In this document: positions 8,646-17,295 of the stretch, piece by piece | Numbering within the stretch: position 1 is the first letter of the stretch | How the letters are laid out: the number at the start of each line of letters is the position of its first letter | Origin: Acuticoccus sp. MNP-M23 | GTDB taxonomy: Bacteria; Pseudomonadota; Alphaproteobacteria; Rhizobiales; Amorphaceae | Length of the DNA: 64,000 nucleotides | Reading direction: 5' to 3' | Assembly: GCF_031195445.1 (NCBI RefSeq) | Contig: NZ_CP133480.1 | Coordinates: 3,340,501 to 3,404,500 of the forward strand | Notes under the pieces: generated by a model | The model's database searches: none | Seen by the model: the letters and a program-made list of their open reading frames with translations, nothing else | Told to the model about the DNA's origin: nothing | Position numbers and translations under genes: made by a program

Positions 8646-9599
8646 ATGTCGGCCAAACCGACAATCAGCGCGAGCAACCTTGCCGCCGCGAGCATTGCCG
8701 TGGGCATTGCGGTTCTCGGCATCAAGTTCGCAGCCTGGGGGCTGACGGGCAGCGTTGCCCTGTTGTCCGACGCCCTGGAAAGCGTTGTCAACGTGGGCGC
8801 GGCCATTGCAGCGCTGTTTGCCGTCCGTCTCAGCCAGCTTCCCGCCGACGAGAACCACCCCTACGGGCACCACAAGGTTGAGTATCTCTCCGCCGTTCTG
8901 GAGGGGGCGCTCATCGTGCTGGCCGCTTTCCTCATTTTGCGCGAGGCGATCGGCGGTTTCATGAACCCGCAGCAGATCGAGGCGCCCTGGCTGGGGCTTG
9001 CCATCAACGCCAGCGCGGGGGCCATCAACGCGGCATGGGCCGTGGTGCTGATCCGCTTTGGCAGGCGCCACCGCTCGCCCGCGCTCAGTGCCGACGGACG
9101 CCATCTGGCCGCCGACACCGTCACCACCGTTGGCGTTCTCCTTGGCCTCATCCTCTCGGTCGTCACCGGCTGGGCCATTCTGGATCCACTTCTGGCGGGG
9201 GCGGTGGCGTGCAACGTCATCTGGTCCGGCTGGAGCCTTATCCGCGAGAGCGTCGGCGGGCTGATGGATGCCGCCCCGCCGCCGGATGAGCTGGACCGGA
9301 TCCGCGAGGCCATCGCGAAAAGTGCCGGCGGTGCCATCGAGGCCCACGACCTGCGGGCCCGCCATGCTGGCCGCCGCACGTTCGTGGACTTTCATCTGGT
9401 GGTGCCGGAGGACATGAACGTCACCGACGCGCACGAGATCTGCGACCGGATCGAGCGCGCCGTGCGCAAGACCGTGGGCGAGGCGCTGATCTCGATCCAC
9501 GTGGAGCCGGAGCACAAGTCCAAACACCAGAGCACGCTGGCCGCCGACCCCGCGGCCATCCTCATCGAGGGTCACGAGGCGTTGCGCACCTACCACTGA
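8646..9599 (+). CDS. Cation diffusion facilitator (CDF) metal/proton antiporter
   Basis: A 317-aa inner-membrane divalent-cation exporter (Zn/Fe/Cd/Mn class). Six membrane segments fill residues about 12-215. SDALESVVN in TM2 (41-49), HPYGHHKVEY in the loop after it (71-80), and HLAAD in TM5 (H153, D157) match CDF metal-site and signature positions. The cytoplasmic C-terminal domain includes HVVVPEDMNV-like sequence, DAHEICDRIE and ISIHVEPE, the usual CTD fold. The ATG at 8646 is set by GAGG four bases upstream, rejecting the ORF extension to 8616. The metal cannot be assigned. A convergent MerR gene ends 10 bp beyond. Confidence 0.88.
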   Translation: MSAKPTISASNLAAASIAVGIAVLGIKFAAWGLTGSVALLSDALESVVNVGAAIAALFAVRLSQLPADENHPYGHHKVEYLSAVLEGALIVLAAFLILREAIGGFMNPQQIEAPWLGLAINASAGAINAAWAVVLIRFGRRHRSPALSADGRHLAADTVTTVGVLLGLILSVVTGWAILDPLLAGAVACNVIWSGWSLIRESVGGLMDAAPPPDELDRIREAIAKSAGGAIEAHDLRARHAGRRTFVDFHLVVPEDMNVTDAHEICDRIERAVRKTVGEALISIHVEPEHKSKHQSTLAADPAAILIEGHEALRTYH

Positions 9600-9609
9600 A
9601 GCCTGCGAC

Positions 9610-10026
9610 TCAGCCCCTGGCGTTCGCGGGGCGTGGGCGGCCGGCCGCCATGCGCAACAGGCGGCGAAATTTGGCGCATTCCATGTGACTGGGGGCCGGG
9701 CAGTCGGCCACATGGCGCAGCGCGTCGCGCAAGGTGGTCAGCTCGCTGATCTGCTGGTCCAGCGCATCGGCCCGTTCGTGCAGTTGCGGACGCGAAAGGT
9801 CCGGCCGTCCGTCCTTGCCGAACATTTTGGCTGTGTCGCCCAGCGAGAAGCCGGCCATCTTGCAAAGGTTGATCAGCGCCAGCTGCACGATCACCAGCGG
9901 CTCGAATTGCCGCCGCAACCCGCGCCGCGCCACCGATCCGATCAACCCCAGCTCCTCATAATAACGCAGTGTGGAGGGCGGGATGCCGGTGCGCGCGGCA
10001 ACCGTGCCAATGTCCAGAAATTCCAT
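9610..10026 (-). CDS. MerR-family transcriptional regulator
   Basis: A 138-aa MerR-type activator/repressor. The N-terminal winged HTH reads FLDIGTVAARTGIPPSTLRYYEELGLI (typical LRYYE), then the wing with RRGLRRQ and the QLALINLCKMAGFSL helix, a dimerisation coiled coil (about residues 80-112), and a C-terminal tail with a C-x6-C pair (CPAPSHMEC). SoxR's CxxCx5C cluster motif is absent, so this is not SoxR; the two Cys might bind a metal or sense redox or electrophiles. The ATG at 10026 has GAGG about eight bases upstream. It is divergent from an MFS efflux gene, with its likely operator between them. Confidence 0.88.
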   Translation of the reverse strand: MEFLDIGTVAARTGIPPSTLRYYEELGLIGSVARRGLRRQFEPLVIVQLALINLCKMAGFSLGDTAKMFGKDGRPDLSRPQLHERADALDQQISELTTLRDALRHVADCPAPSHMECAKFRRLLRMAAGRPRPANARG

Positions 10027-10028
10027 GC

Positions 10029-10059
10029 TTGACCTCAAGTGGGCTTGAATTCGTACGCT
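10029..10059 (+). promoter_or_regulatory. MerR-type promoter/operator for the MFS gene
   Basis: On the + strand a -35 TTGACC (10029-10034) and a -10 TACGCT (10054-10059) are separated by 19 bp, the overlong spacing typical of MerR/SoxR-activated promoters. An inverted repeat, TCAAG (10035-10039) and CTTGA (10044-10048), fills the spacer. It sits three bases before the divergent merR start and 35 bp before the MFS ATG, so the regulator should control both genes from here. Confidence 0.72.
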
Positions 10060-10093
10060 GCCGCGAAATTCATCTCCCAACAAGGCTGGCCCC

Positions 10094-11509
10094 ATGACCC
10101 TGCGCGACAATCCTGCCGAAGCGAGCGGCGCTTCCCCCGTTGCCGTTGCGGCGCTCGGCGCTTCGATGCTGCTGGCCTCGCTCGGAATCAGCATCGTCAG
10201 CGTTGCGCTCCCGGCGCTGTCCGGTGCCTTCGGGGTCGGTTTGCCGGCGCTGCAGTGGACTGTGCTCGCCTATCTCCTCGCCGTGACCGTGGCGAGCCCT
10301 GCGGCCGGGGCGCTTGGCGATCGGTTTGGCGGGCGGAGGGTGCTGGCTTCGGCGCTTCTCGCTTTTGCGCTGGCCTCTGCTGTGGCCACTGCCGCACCAG
10401 CGTTCCCGGTGTTGATTGCTGCGCGGACGGGGCAGGGGCTTGCCGCAGCGTTCGTTCTGGCGCTCGCCATTGCCATGGTGCGGGCCAGCGTGCCGGCAGC
10501 ACGCACCGGGCGTGCCATGGGCCTTCTCGGCACCATGTCCGCGGTGGGGACGGCGCTGGGGCCGTCGCTGGGCGGCGTCCTGCTGGCTGCCGGCGGATGG
10601 CGCACGATCTTTGCCGTGCTGGTGCCCCTGGCGCTGGTGGCGGCGCTGATGGTCGCGCGCCACCTCCCGCCGGGAAAATCCTCTGGCAAGGCAGCGGGCC
10701 GGATCGACCTTCCCGCCGCATCAGCGCTGACGTTTGCGCTCGGCCTTTATGCTTCAGCGTTGACGCGGGCGAACCCGGCAGACGTCACCGGCGGGCTTCT
10801 CCTGTGTGCCGCGGCCGGCGCATTCGTCCTCTTCCTGCGCGTCCGGCAGCGCCCTGCGGGTCCCGGCGAGACGGGCGCCCGGCCCGGCCTCGTGGCCAAC
10901 GTGCTGGTGGCAACAACGATCATGGCAACCCTCGTCGTCGGGCCGTTCTACCTCACCGGCGCGCTCCACCTCGGGAGCGCCGCCACCGGCCTCGTCATGA
11001 CCACCGGGCCGGTGGTTTCGGCGCTTTCCGGGCTCCCGGCAGGGCGCCTGACCGACAGGTTCGGTGCAGCGGCGATGGTGCGGGCCGGCCTCGTCCTCAT
11101 GGGGCTTGCGACGGCGGGGCTTGCGGTGCTTCCGGGTCTCGTCGGGGTGCCGGGGTATGTTGCCGCGCTCGTGTGTCTCACCCCCGGCTACCAGCTTTTT
11201 CTGGCCGCCAACAACACGGCCGTCATGGTTGGCGTCGGGGCGGAACGGCGCGGTGCCACGGCCGCCAACCTCAGCCTCTCGCGTAATCTCGGCCTCGTCA
11301 CCGGTGCCTCGCTGATGGGGGCGGTGTTTGCCGCAGCTGCGGGGCCGGCGGGACTTGCGCACGCCACGCCCGGTGCCCTCGATATGGCTCTGCGCGTCAC
11401 ATTCGGGCTTGCAGCGGGGCTGGTTTTCACCGCACTCGCGGTGGTGGTACTGGCACGGCGCGGCGCGGAACCTTCCGACCAGTCTTGCACCGCAACGCAA
11501 CGTCGCTGA
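10094..11509 (+). CDS. MFS multidrug efflux transporter
   Basis: A 471-aa major facilitator with about 12-14 membrane helices and the drug:H+ antiporter look. Motif A-like [11 protein letters not shown] follows TM2, the [10 protein letters not shown] stretch in TM5 matches motif C of DHA exporters, and a second GRLTDRFG loop opens the C-terminal half. AAGG lies about eight bases upstream of ATG 10094. It is divergent from a MerR regulator across a 19-bp-spacer promoter, so induction by its own toxic substrate is likely. The substrate is not identifiable. It ends 90 bp before gatB, which has its own ribosome-binding site. Confidence 0.85.
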   Translation: MTLRDNPAEASGASPVAVAALGASMLLASLGISIVSVALPALSGAFGVGLPALQWTVLAYLLAVTVASPAAGALGDRFGGRRVLASALLAFALASAVATAAPAFPVLIAARTGQGLAAAFVLALAIAMVRASVPAARTGRAMGLLGTMSAVGTALGPSLGGVLLAAGGWRTIFAVLVPLALVAALMVARHLPPGKSSGKAAGRIDLPAASALTFALGLYASALTRANPADVTGGLLLCAAAGAFVLFLRVRQRPAGPGETGARPGLVANVLVATTIMATLVVGPFYLTGALHLGSAATGLVMTTGPVVSALSGLPAGRLTDRFGAAAMVRAGLVLMGLATAGLAVLPGLVGVPGYVAALVCLTPGYQLFLAANNTAVMVGVGAERRGATAANLSLSRNLGLVTGASLMGAVFAAAAGPAGLAHATPGALDMALRVTFGLAAGLVFTALAVVVLARRGAEPSDQSCTATQRR

Positions 11510-11600
11510 TAAGCCAAGGGTGCGGCCCGGTCGGCCATTGTCCCGCCAGCTGCACCGCGTGGCCGACGGGCCCGCCGCCAGTCAGACGAGGAGTTTTTTG

Positions 11601-13127
11601 ATGAACGAGCATGTGCGCGACGCTGCTGCCGAACCTGCCGCACCCGCCGCCTTCGGCGCCCGTCAGGCCGCGCCCGAGCAGTACATCAAGGGCGCGCTGC
11701 ATGACTGGGAAATCGTCATCGGCATGGAGATCCATGCGCAGGTCCAGTCGAACGCCAAGCTCTTCTCCGGCGCCGCCACCGCATTCGGCGGCGAGCCGAA
11801 CGACCACGTCAGCCTCGTGGATGCCGCGATGCCCGGAATGCTCCCGGTCATCAACGCCAAGTGCGTGGAGCAGGCGGTGCGCACCGGCCTCGGCCTCAAG
11901 GCGCAGATCAACAAGGTCTCCCGCTTCGACCGGAAGAACTATTTCTACCCCGACCTGCCGCAGGGCTACCAGATCTCCCAGTTTGCCGAGCCTATTGTGG
12001 GCGAGGGCGAAGTGATCGTCGACATGCTGTCCGGCGAGCGCATTGTCGTCGGCATCGAGCGGCTGCATCTGGAGCAGGACGCCGGCAAGTCGGTCCACGA
12101 CATGCACCCGGCCAAAAGCTACGTCGACCTCAACCGCTCCGGCGTGGCGCTGATGGAGATTGTCTCCAAGCCCGACATCCGTTCGTCCGAGGAGGCCCGC
12201 GCCTATCTCACCAAGATGCGCACCATCCTGCGCTATCTCGGCACATCCGACGCGGACATGGAAAAGGGCAACCTCAGAGCCGACATCAACGTGTCGGTGC
12301 GCAAGCCGGGCGGCAAGCTCGGCACCCGCTGCGAGATCAAGAACGTCAACTCCATCCGCTTTGCAGGCCAGGCGATCGAGTACGAGGCGCGCCGCCAGAT
12401 CGCGATCCTGGAAGACGGGGGTTCGATCGACCAGGAAACCCGCCTCTACGACGCCAAGACCGGCGAAACCCGCTCCATGCGCTCCAAGGAAGAGGCGCAC
12501 GACTACCGCTATTTTCCCGACCCCGACCTTCTGCCCCTCGTGCTGGACGACGCCGAGATCGAGGCGATCCGCGCCTCGCTTCCCGAGCTGCCGGACGAGA
12601 AGCGCGCCCGCTACGTGGATGCCCTCGGCCTCTCGCCCTACGATGCGTCGGTTCTGGTGGCCGATTCGGATTCGTCCTTCTTCTTCGAGGACGTGGCGAA
12701 GGGACGCGACGCCAAGCTTGCCGCCAACTGGGTGATCAACGAGCTGTTCGGCCGCCTCAACAAGGAAGGTCTCGACATTGATGCAAGCCCGGTGAGCGCC
12801 GCCCAGCTCGGCGGCATCATCGACCTCATTACCGGCGAAGTGATCTCCGGCAAGATCGCCAAGGATGTGTTCGAGATCGTCTGGACCGATGGCGGCGATC
12901 CTGCGGAAATTGTCGACACCCGCGGCATGAAACAGGTCACCGACACCGGCGCCATCGATGCTGCGGTGGAGGCGGTGATCGAAGCCAACCCGGAAAAGGC
13001 CGAGCAGGCCAAGCTGAAGCCGAACCTTGCAGGCTGGTTCGTCGGCCAGGTGATGAAATCCACCGGCGGCAAGGCCAACCCCAAGGCGGTGCAGGAAATC
13101 GTCCGCGCCAAGCTCGGCATCGAGTAG
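11601..13127 (+). CDS. gatB: Asp-tRNA(Asn)/Glu-tRNA(Gln) amidotransferase subunit B
   Basis: A 508-aa tRNA-binding/kinase subunit of the GatCAB complex that converts misacylated Glu-tRNA(Gln) and Asp-tRNA(Asn). Family motifs include [13 protein letters not shown] near residue 35, [56 protein letters not shown] and [10 protein letters not shown]; the C-terminal YqeY-like domain ends with [14 protein letters not shown] and NPKAVQEIV. The ATG at 11601 has GAGGAG seven bases upstream; the longer in-frame extension overlaps the MFS gene and is rejected. gatC and gatA are not in the window, which is common in alphaproteobacteria. Confidence 0.97.
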   Translation: MNEHVRDAAAEPAAPAAFGARQAAPEQYIKGALHDWEIVIGMEIHAQVQSNAKLFSGAATAFGGEPNDHVSLVDAAMPGMLPVINAKCVEQAVRTGLGLKAQINKVSRFDRKNYFYPDLPQGYQISQFAEPIVGEGEVIVDMLSGERIVVGIERLHLEQDAGKSVHDMHPAKSYVDLNRSGVALMEIVSKPDIRSSEEARAYLTKMRTILRYLGTSDADMEKGNLRADINVSVRKPGGKLGTRCEIKNVNSIRFAGQAIEYEARRQIAILEDGGSIDQETRLYDAKTGETRSMRSKEEAHDYRYFPDPDLLPLVLDDAEIEAIRASLPELPDEKRARYVDALGLSPYDASVLVADSDSSFFFEDVAKGRDAKLAANWVINELFGRLNKEGLDIDASPVSAAQLGGIIDLITGEVISGKIAKDVFEIVWTDGGDPAEIVDTRGMKQVTDTGAIDAAVEAVIEANPEKAEQAKLKPNLAGWFVGQVMKSTGGKANPKAVQEIVRAKLGIE

Positions 13128-13141
13128 CCAGGCCGGACAGG

Positions 13142-13165
13142 GCAGGGCGCACACCTGCGCCCTGC
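13142..13165 (+). terminator. Perfect hairpin after gatB
   Basis: A 10-bp perfect stem, GCAGGGCGCA (13142-13151) and TGCGCCCTGC (13156-13165), with loop CACC, 15 bp after the gatB stop. There is no T run, so it may be a Rho-dependent or transcript-stabilising 3' end rather than an intrinsic terminator. The remaining sequence to 13464, about 300 bp, shows no gene and presumably carries the chemoreceptor promoter. Confidence 0.45.
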
Positions 13166-13464
13166 GGCATCGCCAGCGCTCCCGAATGGCTTTGCCGTGA
13201 GGCCTGCCGCACGCCGCGAACAGGTCGCCAGCCTCGATCGCTCGGCGCACTGGGGGAAAAGGTCCGCACCAGCAAGATCGCACACAAATTGGCTTGTCAG
13301 TGTTGCGCGTTGGAAAGCGCGCACGAGCGAAGCTGCAGTCGACGGACCGGACCACGACGGACTCAGGCCTTAATGCCGGCAGAAGGCATGGCCATTCGTC
13401 TGCCATCGCCCGTGCGTCGACTGTTGCGTCGTCCGACCAACGTGCGCCAGGGGAGAGCCGACAG

Positions 13465-15153
13465 ATGCTGAGCTACCGTAAAGCCGATCCGAGCATAGAG
13501 GCGCTGAACAAGAGCTACGCGGTCATCAGCTTCAAGCCATCGGGTGAAATCCTGGTGGCGAACGACAATTTTCTGAATTTGCTGGGCTATTCGGCTGATG
13601 AGCTGAAAGGCCAGCACCACCGCATTTTCGTCAGTCCGGATGAGGTGGCCAGTGCCCGCTACACCGAATTCTGGCGCCGTCTTGCCAAGGGGCATCCCTT
13701 CGTCGACCGTTTTCGCCGCATCTGCAAGGATGGCCGCGAAGTGTGGATCGAGGCCTCCTACAACCCCATCCTCGGCCGGGGTGGTGAAGTCGAACGTGTG
13801 GTTAAGTTCGCAACCGACGTCACGGCCCGCCACAACCAGGAGCGGGAGTCCAATGCCCATCTCAAGGCTATCGACCGGTCCATGGCCGTCATCGAGTTTG
13901 CGATGGACGGGACGATCGCCGCCGCCAACGAGAATTTCCTCAAGACGCTCGGCTACACCCTTAATGAAGTGAAGGGAAAGCATCACAGCATCTTCGTGAC
14001 GCCCGAGTACGCCAAGAGCATCGAATATCGCAAATTCTGGGAGAAACTCGGCACTGGAAAGTTCGTATCCGGAAAGTTCATGCGCGTCTGCAAGGACGGC
14101 AAGGAGGTCTGGATCGAGGCGTCGTACAACCCGATCATGGATGAGAACGGCAAGCCCATCAGGGTGGTGAAGTTCGCGACCGACATCACCGCCAGCAAGC
14201 GGATGACCGACGAAGCCGCCGCCAAGCTCGACGCAATCAGCCGTGTGCAGGCCGTCATCGAGTTCGACATGAGCGGTAAGATCCTGACCGCCAACGAGAA
14301 TTTTCTCAGAACCCTCGGCTACCGGCTGGAAGAGGTGACGGGAAAGCACCACTCCATTTTCGTCGAAGCTGCCGAAAAAGACCACGCGGACTATGCCACG
14401 TTCTGGAAGCAGCTGCGGGAAGGCAAATACCAGACCCGCGTCTACAAGCGGATCCGCAAGGACGGCAACCCGGTCTATATTCAGGCGTCCTACAACCCGA
14501 TCTTCGATTCCCACGGCAAGCCGTACAAGGTGGTGAAGTTCGCCACCGACATGACGCGCCTGATGGAAACCGTCGGCCTGGCCGACGAGACCAGCGCCAG
14601 GGTGGAGAGTGTCGCCGCTGCGGTGGAGCAGCTTTCCGCCTCCGTGCTCGAGATCAGCGGCAACATGGCCCAGACCACCGACGCCGCGCAGGGAATCATG
14701 ACGCTGACGCGGACCTCCAACGAAAACGCGCAGCGGCTTCTGGAATCCATGGCTTCCATGCAAGGCATCGTCGACATCATCGACGATATTGCCAAGCAGG
14801 TCAGCCTCCTGTCGCTCAACGCCACCATCGAGGCTGCCCGCGCCGGTGAAAGCGGCAAGGGGTTTGCCGTGGTCGCCTCCGAGGTAAAGGGGCTCGCCTC
14901 GCAGACGACGGCCGCGACCAGCCGCATTTTCAGCGAAATAAACAACGTGCAGTCCGTCGCGCAGTCGGTGGCCGACGGCGTGAAGCGGGTCATGTCTTCG
15001 GCCGACTCGGTCGAAAATCTGGTGACCGCGACGGCGGGTGCCATCGAAGAGCAGAGCGCAGTGACCAAGGATATTTCCGATAATACGGCGCGCTCTTCCA
15101 GCTCTGTCCGCGAAATTGCCGACCGAATCCGCGGCCTCTCCGATGCTGCCTAG
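13465..15153 (+). CDS. Soluble methyl-accepting chemotaxis protein with three PAS domains
   Basis: A 562-aa cytoplasmic chemoreceptor. Three PAS modules of about 122 aa follow one another (about residues 17-138, 139-260, 261-383), each with an N-terminal VI-F--G-I--AN-NFL-LGY pattern and each ending in the same phrase (EASYNPI...VVKFATD); the third has QASYNPI. The MCP signalling domain (about 395-562) holds the tip sequence [20 protein letters not shown] and [12 protein letters not shown]. No membrane segment is visible. The ATG 13465 has GGGGAGA just upstream. No classic C-terminal CheR pentapeptide is seen. PAS domains of this type often bind heme or flavin, so redox or gas sensing is possible. 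The IS element starts 25 bp after its stop. Confidence 0.9.
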   Translation: MLSYRKADPSIEALNKSYAVISFKPSGEILVANDNFLNLLGYSADELKGQHHRIFVSPDEVASARYTEFWRRLAKGHPFVDRFRRICKDGREVWIEASYNPILGRGGEVERVVKFATDVTARHNQERESNAHLKAIDRSMAVIEFAMDGTIAAANENFLKTLGYTLNEVKGKHHSIFVTPEYAKSIEYRKFWEKLGTGKFVSGKFMRVCKDGKEVWIEASYNPIMDENGKPIRVVKFATDITASKRMTDEAAAKLDAISRVQAVIEFDMSGKILTANENFLRTLGYRLEEVTGKHHSIFVEAAEKDHADYATFWKQLREGKYQTRVYKRIRKDGNPVYIQASYNPIFDSHGKPYKVVKFATDMTRLMETVGLADETSARVESVAAAVEQLSASVLEISGNMAQTTDAAQGIMTLTRTSNENAQRLLESMASMQGIVDIIDDIAKQVSLLSLNATIEAARAGESGKGFAVVASEVKGLASQTTAATSRIFSEINNVQSVAQSVADGVKRVMSSADSVENLVTATAGAIEEQSAVTKDISDNTARSSSSVREIADRIRGLSDAA

Positions 15154-15178
15154 CGGCAGGGGCCCGCGCGTTCGCCTG

Positions 15179-15219
15179 TGACGTTGCCCCTTGGAATGTC
15201 CTCGGTCTGAACTGGACTC
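15179..15219 (+). repeat. Left terminal inverted repeat of the IS
   Basis: Starts TGACGTTGCCCC and, after a diverged middle that still shares TGTCC, ends with CTGGACTC. Its first 12 and last 8 bases are identical to the reverse complement of the right end. Confidence 0.88.
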
Positions 15220-15237
15220 CGTCAGAAGGAGACGGAG

Positions 15238-15504
15238 ATGAAGAAGAGCCGCTTCAGCGAAGAGCAGATCATCGCGGTCCTGAAGGAGCATGCCGCGGGG
15301 ATCGGTGTGTCGGAGCTGTGCCGCAAGCACGGGATCAGCGACGCGACGTTCTACACGTGGCGCAAGCGCTACGGCGGAATGGAAGTGTCTGAAGCCAGGC
15401 GGCTGAAGGCGCTGGAAGATGAGAACGGCCGCCTGAAGAAGCTTCTCGCCGAACAGATGCTCGATGTGGCGACGCTGCGGGACGCTCTGGGAAAAAACTT
15501 CTGA
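15238..15504 (+). CDS. IS3-family transposase OrfA
   Basis: An 88-aa helix-turn-helix protein that binds the IS ends and forms the N-terminal part of the OrfAB transposase. It reads [17 protein letters not shown], then the HTH ([25 protein letters not shown]) and a leucine-zipper-like helix ([18 protein letters not shown]). The ATG follows an AAGGAGACGG ribosome-binding site. The A AAA AAC heptamer lies three codons before the stop. This is the intact form found in active IS407-type elements. Confidence 0.93.
   Translation: MKKSRFSEEQIIAVLKEHAAGIGVSELCRKHGISDATFYTWRKRYGGMEVSEARRLKALEDENGRLKKLLAEQMLDVATLRDALGKNF
15492..15498 (+). other. Programmed -1 ribosomal frameshift site
   Basis: A AAA AAC in the orfA zero frame (codons GGA AAA AAC TTC TGA) is a classic X XXY YYZ heptamer. 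A -1 slip leads into AAA CTT CTG ACG and on into orfB without a stop, giving the fused OrfAB transposase, as known for IS3 elements. The stop codon follows within two codons. A downstream stimulatory structure was not identified. Confidence 0.8.
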
Positions 15505-15527
15505 CGCCCAGCGCACGGAGAGGCTTC

Positions 15528-16349
15528 GTGAGTTGGGCGATTGAAAAGAAGGGGTATTCCCAGCGGCGCGCCTGTGCCCTGATCGGGATGCATCCAAGGA
15601 CTTACCGCTACCGGTCGCAGCGGCCGGACGATGCGACGGTGCGCCAACGCCTGAAAACGCTGGCGAACGAACGGCGCCGGTTCGGCTATCGGCGGCTGCA
15701 TATCCTTTTGCGGCGCGAGGGTATCGAGGTGAACCACAAGAAGCTGTTCCGCCTATACCGCGAGGAGAGGCTGAGTGTACGACGGCGCGGCGGCCGAAAA
15801 CGTGCCATCGGAACGCGGGCGCCAATGACCTTGCCGCGAGGACCAAACCAGCGCTGGAGCCTCGACTTTGTCTCCGACCAGCTCAGCGACGGGCGCCGCT
15901 TCCGTGTGCTGGTGGTGCTCGACGACTTCACCCGCCAGTGCCTGACGCTCGTTGTCGACACATCACTGTCGGGGGCTCGCGTGGCACGGGAACTCGACCG
16001 CCTGATCGTCAGTCGCGGCAAGCCGCTCACGATCGTCAGCGACAACGGCACCGAGCTGACCTCCCATGCCATCCTCGAATGGCAGGAGGACCGCCGCGTC
16101 AATTGGCACTACATCGCGCCCGGCAAGCCGATGCAGAACGGCTTCGTAGAGAGCCTGAACGGTCGCTTCCGCGATGAGTGCCTCAACGAGCATCTCTTCC
16201 GCAGCCTTCCGGGCGCTCGCCGCATCATTGAGGAATGGCGCACCGACTACAACCACGACAGGCCGCACACCAGCCTGGGCGGCCTCACCCCGAACGAGTT
16301 TGCAACCCGGTCCCGATGGGACCACAACACGAACAGAGTCCAGCTATGA
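15528..16349 (+). CDS. IS3-family transposase OrfB (rve integrase catalytic domain)
   Basis: A 273-aa DDE recombinase part of the transposase; it is probably made mainly as an OrfAB fusion, since its frame is open upstream to the slippery site at 15492. An HTH_21-like N-terminus ([20 protein letters not shown]) is followed by the RNase H-like catalytic core. The triad is D113 (SLDFVSD), D172 (SDNGTE) and E208 (FVESLNG), with the expected 35-residue D-E spacing, and [12 protein letters not shown] follows. All residues needed for activity appear present. The GTG at 15528 is only a possible independent start. Confidence 0.93.
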   Translation: MSWAIEKKGYSQRRACALIGMHPRTYRYRSQRPDDATVRQRLKTLANERRRFGYRRLHILLRREGIEVNHKKLFRLYREERLSVRRRGGRKRAIGTRAPMTLPRGPNQRWSLDFVSDQLSDGRRFRVLVVLDDFTRQCLTLVVDTSLSGARVARELDRLIVSRGKPLTIVSDNGTELTSHAILEWQEDRRVNWHYIAPGKPMQNGFVESLNGRFRDECLNEHLFRSLPGARRIIEEWRTDYNHDRPHTSLGGLTPNEFATRSRWDHNTNRVQL

Positions 16350-16375
16350 GCGGGGACACTTCTGGGGCAACGTCA
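16336..16375 (-). repeat. Right terminal inverted repeat of the IS
   Basis: Read on the minus strand, it starts TGACGTTGCCCC and ends CTGGACTC, matching the left end. Base 16375 is the last base of the element; the host sequence starting at 16376 is in frame with the fsr remnant. Confidence 0.88.
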
Positions 16376-17287
16376 ATCGGCCTTGTGGTGCTTGCCCAGG
16401 CCGGAAGCCTGGCGCTGCTGGTGGTCGCGGCCATGTGCGTCGGCCTCGGGTCGGCGATCTTCCACCCTGATTCCTCGCGCATTGCACGGGCAGCATCGGG
16501 AGGACGCTACGGTTTCAGCCAGTCGGTCTTTCAGGTGGGGGGCAATGCGGGCACCGCCATCGGGCCGCTGCTGGCCGCGTTCGTTGTGCTGCCATTCGGG
16601 CAGGGGAGCGTGGTGTGGTTCGGCGCGCTGGCGCTTTGCGCCATGCTTGTGCTGTGGCAGGTCGGCAGCTGGGCAAAGGCGCGGCATCTGGCGGCCGGGC
16701 GGCCGGCGCGTCTGGTCCCGCCGCCGATCAGCCGCTCCGCCGTGTTCGTCCTGATGATCCTCGGGATGCTGACCTTCTCCAAGTTTATCTACATCACCAG
16801 CCTGACGAGCTTTTACACCTTCTACCTGATCGAGGCATTCGGCGTGTCCGTGCAGAGCTCGCAGCTGCTCCTGTTTGTCTTCCTGGGCGCGGCCGCAATC
16901 GGCACCTTTGCCGGTGGCCCTCTTGGCGACCGCTACGGGCGGCGCACCATCATCATCGTTTCAATTCTGGGTGTCCTGCCGTTCACTCTGGCGTTGCCGC
17001 ACATGAACCTGTTCTGGACCGCAGCGCTCAGCTTTCTCATCGGGCTGATCAACGCGTCGGCGTTCTCGGCCATTCTGGTCTATGCGCAAAGTGTCCTGCC
17101 CGGACGGGTGGGGATGGTCTCGGGGCTGTTCTTCGGCTTTGCGTTCGGCATTGCGGGCCTCGGCGCCGCAGCCCTCGGCGTCCTTGCCGACGCGATGGGC
17201 ATCGGCTTCGTGTTCGACGTGTGCGCGGTGCTCCCCGTTATCGGCGTTCTGGCATTCTTTCTGCCGCCGGAGCGCACCGAGGCCTGA
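16376..17287 (+). pseudogene. fsr: 5'-truncated fosmidomycin-resistance-type MFS transporter
   Basis: A reading frame that begins exactly at the IS right end and matches Fsr (about 400 aa in E. coli) from roughly residue 105 onward. Seen are VVAAMCVGLGSAIFHPDSSR, ASGGRYGFSQSVFQVGGN, SFYTFYLIEAFGVS, GGPLGDRYGRRT and LPGRVGMVSGLFFGFAFG, all close to E. coli Fsr. The first three membrane helices and the start codon are missing, and no copy of the missing part is present on the other side of the IS, so the loss was a deletion and not a simple insertion. The remainder (about 300 aa) has no frameshift, which suggests a recent event. A short product from an internal GTG is possible but unlikely to transport. 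Confidence 0.88.
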
Positions 17288-17295
17288 TCCGGCGC

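Larger units (their letters stand above)
15179..16375 (+). mobile_element. Complete IS3-family insertion sequence (IS407-like group)
   Basis: A 1197-bp element with TG...CA ends, imperfect terminal inverted repeats and overlapping orfA/orfB joined by a -1 slippery heptamer. The transposase resembles the IS407 subgroup. Family members usually make 3-4-bp target duplications, but the flanks here (CCTG left, ATCG right) do not match. The right end sits directly inside a 5'-deleted fsr gene, so an IS-linked deletion or recombination probably followed insertion. Confidence 0.92.

Noticed and set aside
9610-10026. MerR protein is SoxR
   Set aside because: The four-cysteine iron-sulfur motif of SoxR is missing; only a C-x6-C pair is present.
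11427-13406. 659-aa minus-strand frame opposite gatB
   Set aside because: Antisense to gatB and with no family resemblance.
15153-15179. Chemoreceptor interrupted by the IS
   Set aside because: Its frame ends normally at 15153, 25 bp before the IS, and the signalling domain is complete.
13363-15846. 827-aa minus-strand frame opposite the chemoreceptor and IS
   Set aside because: It crosses the IS boundary and the chemoreceptor, so it cannot be one ancestral gene; shadow.
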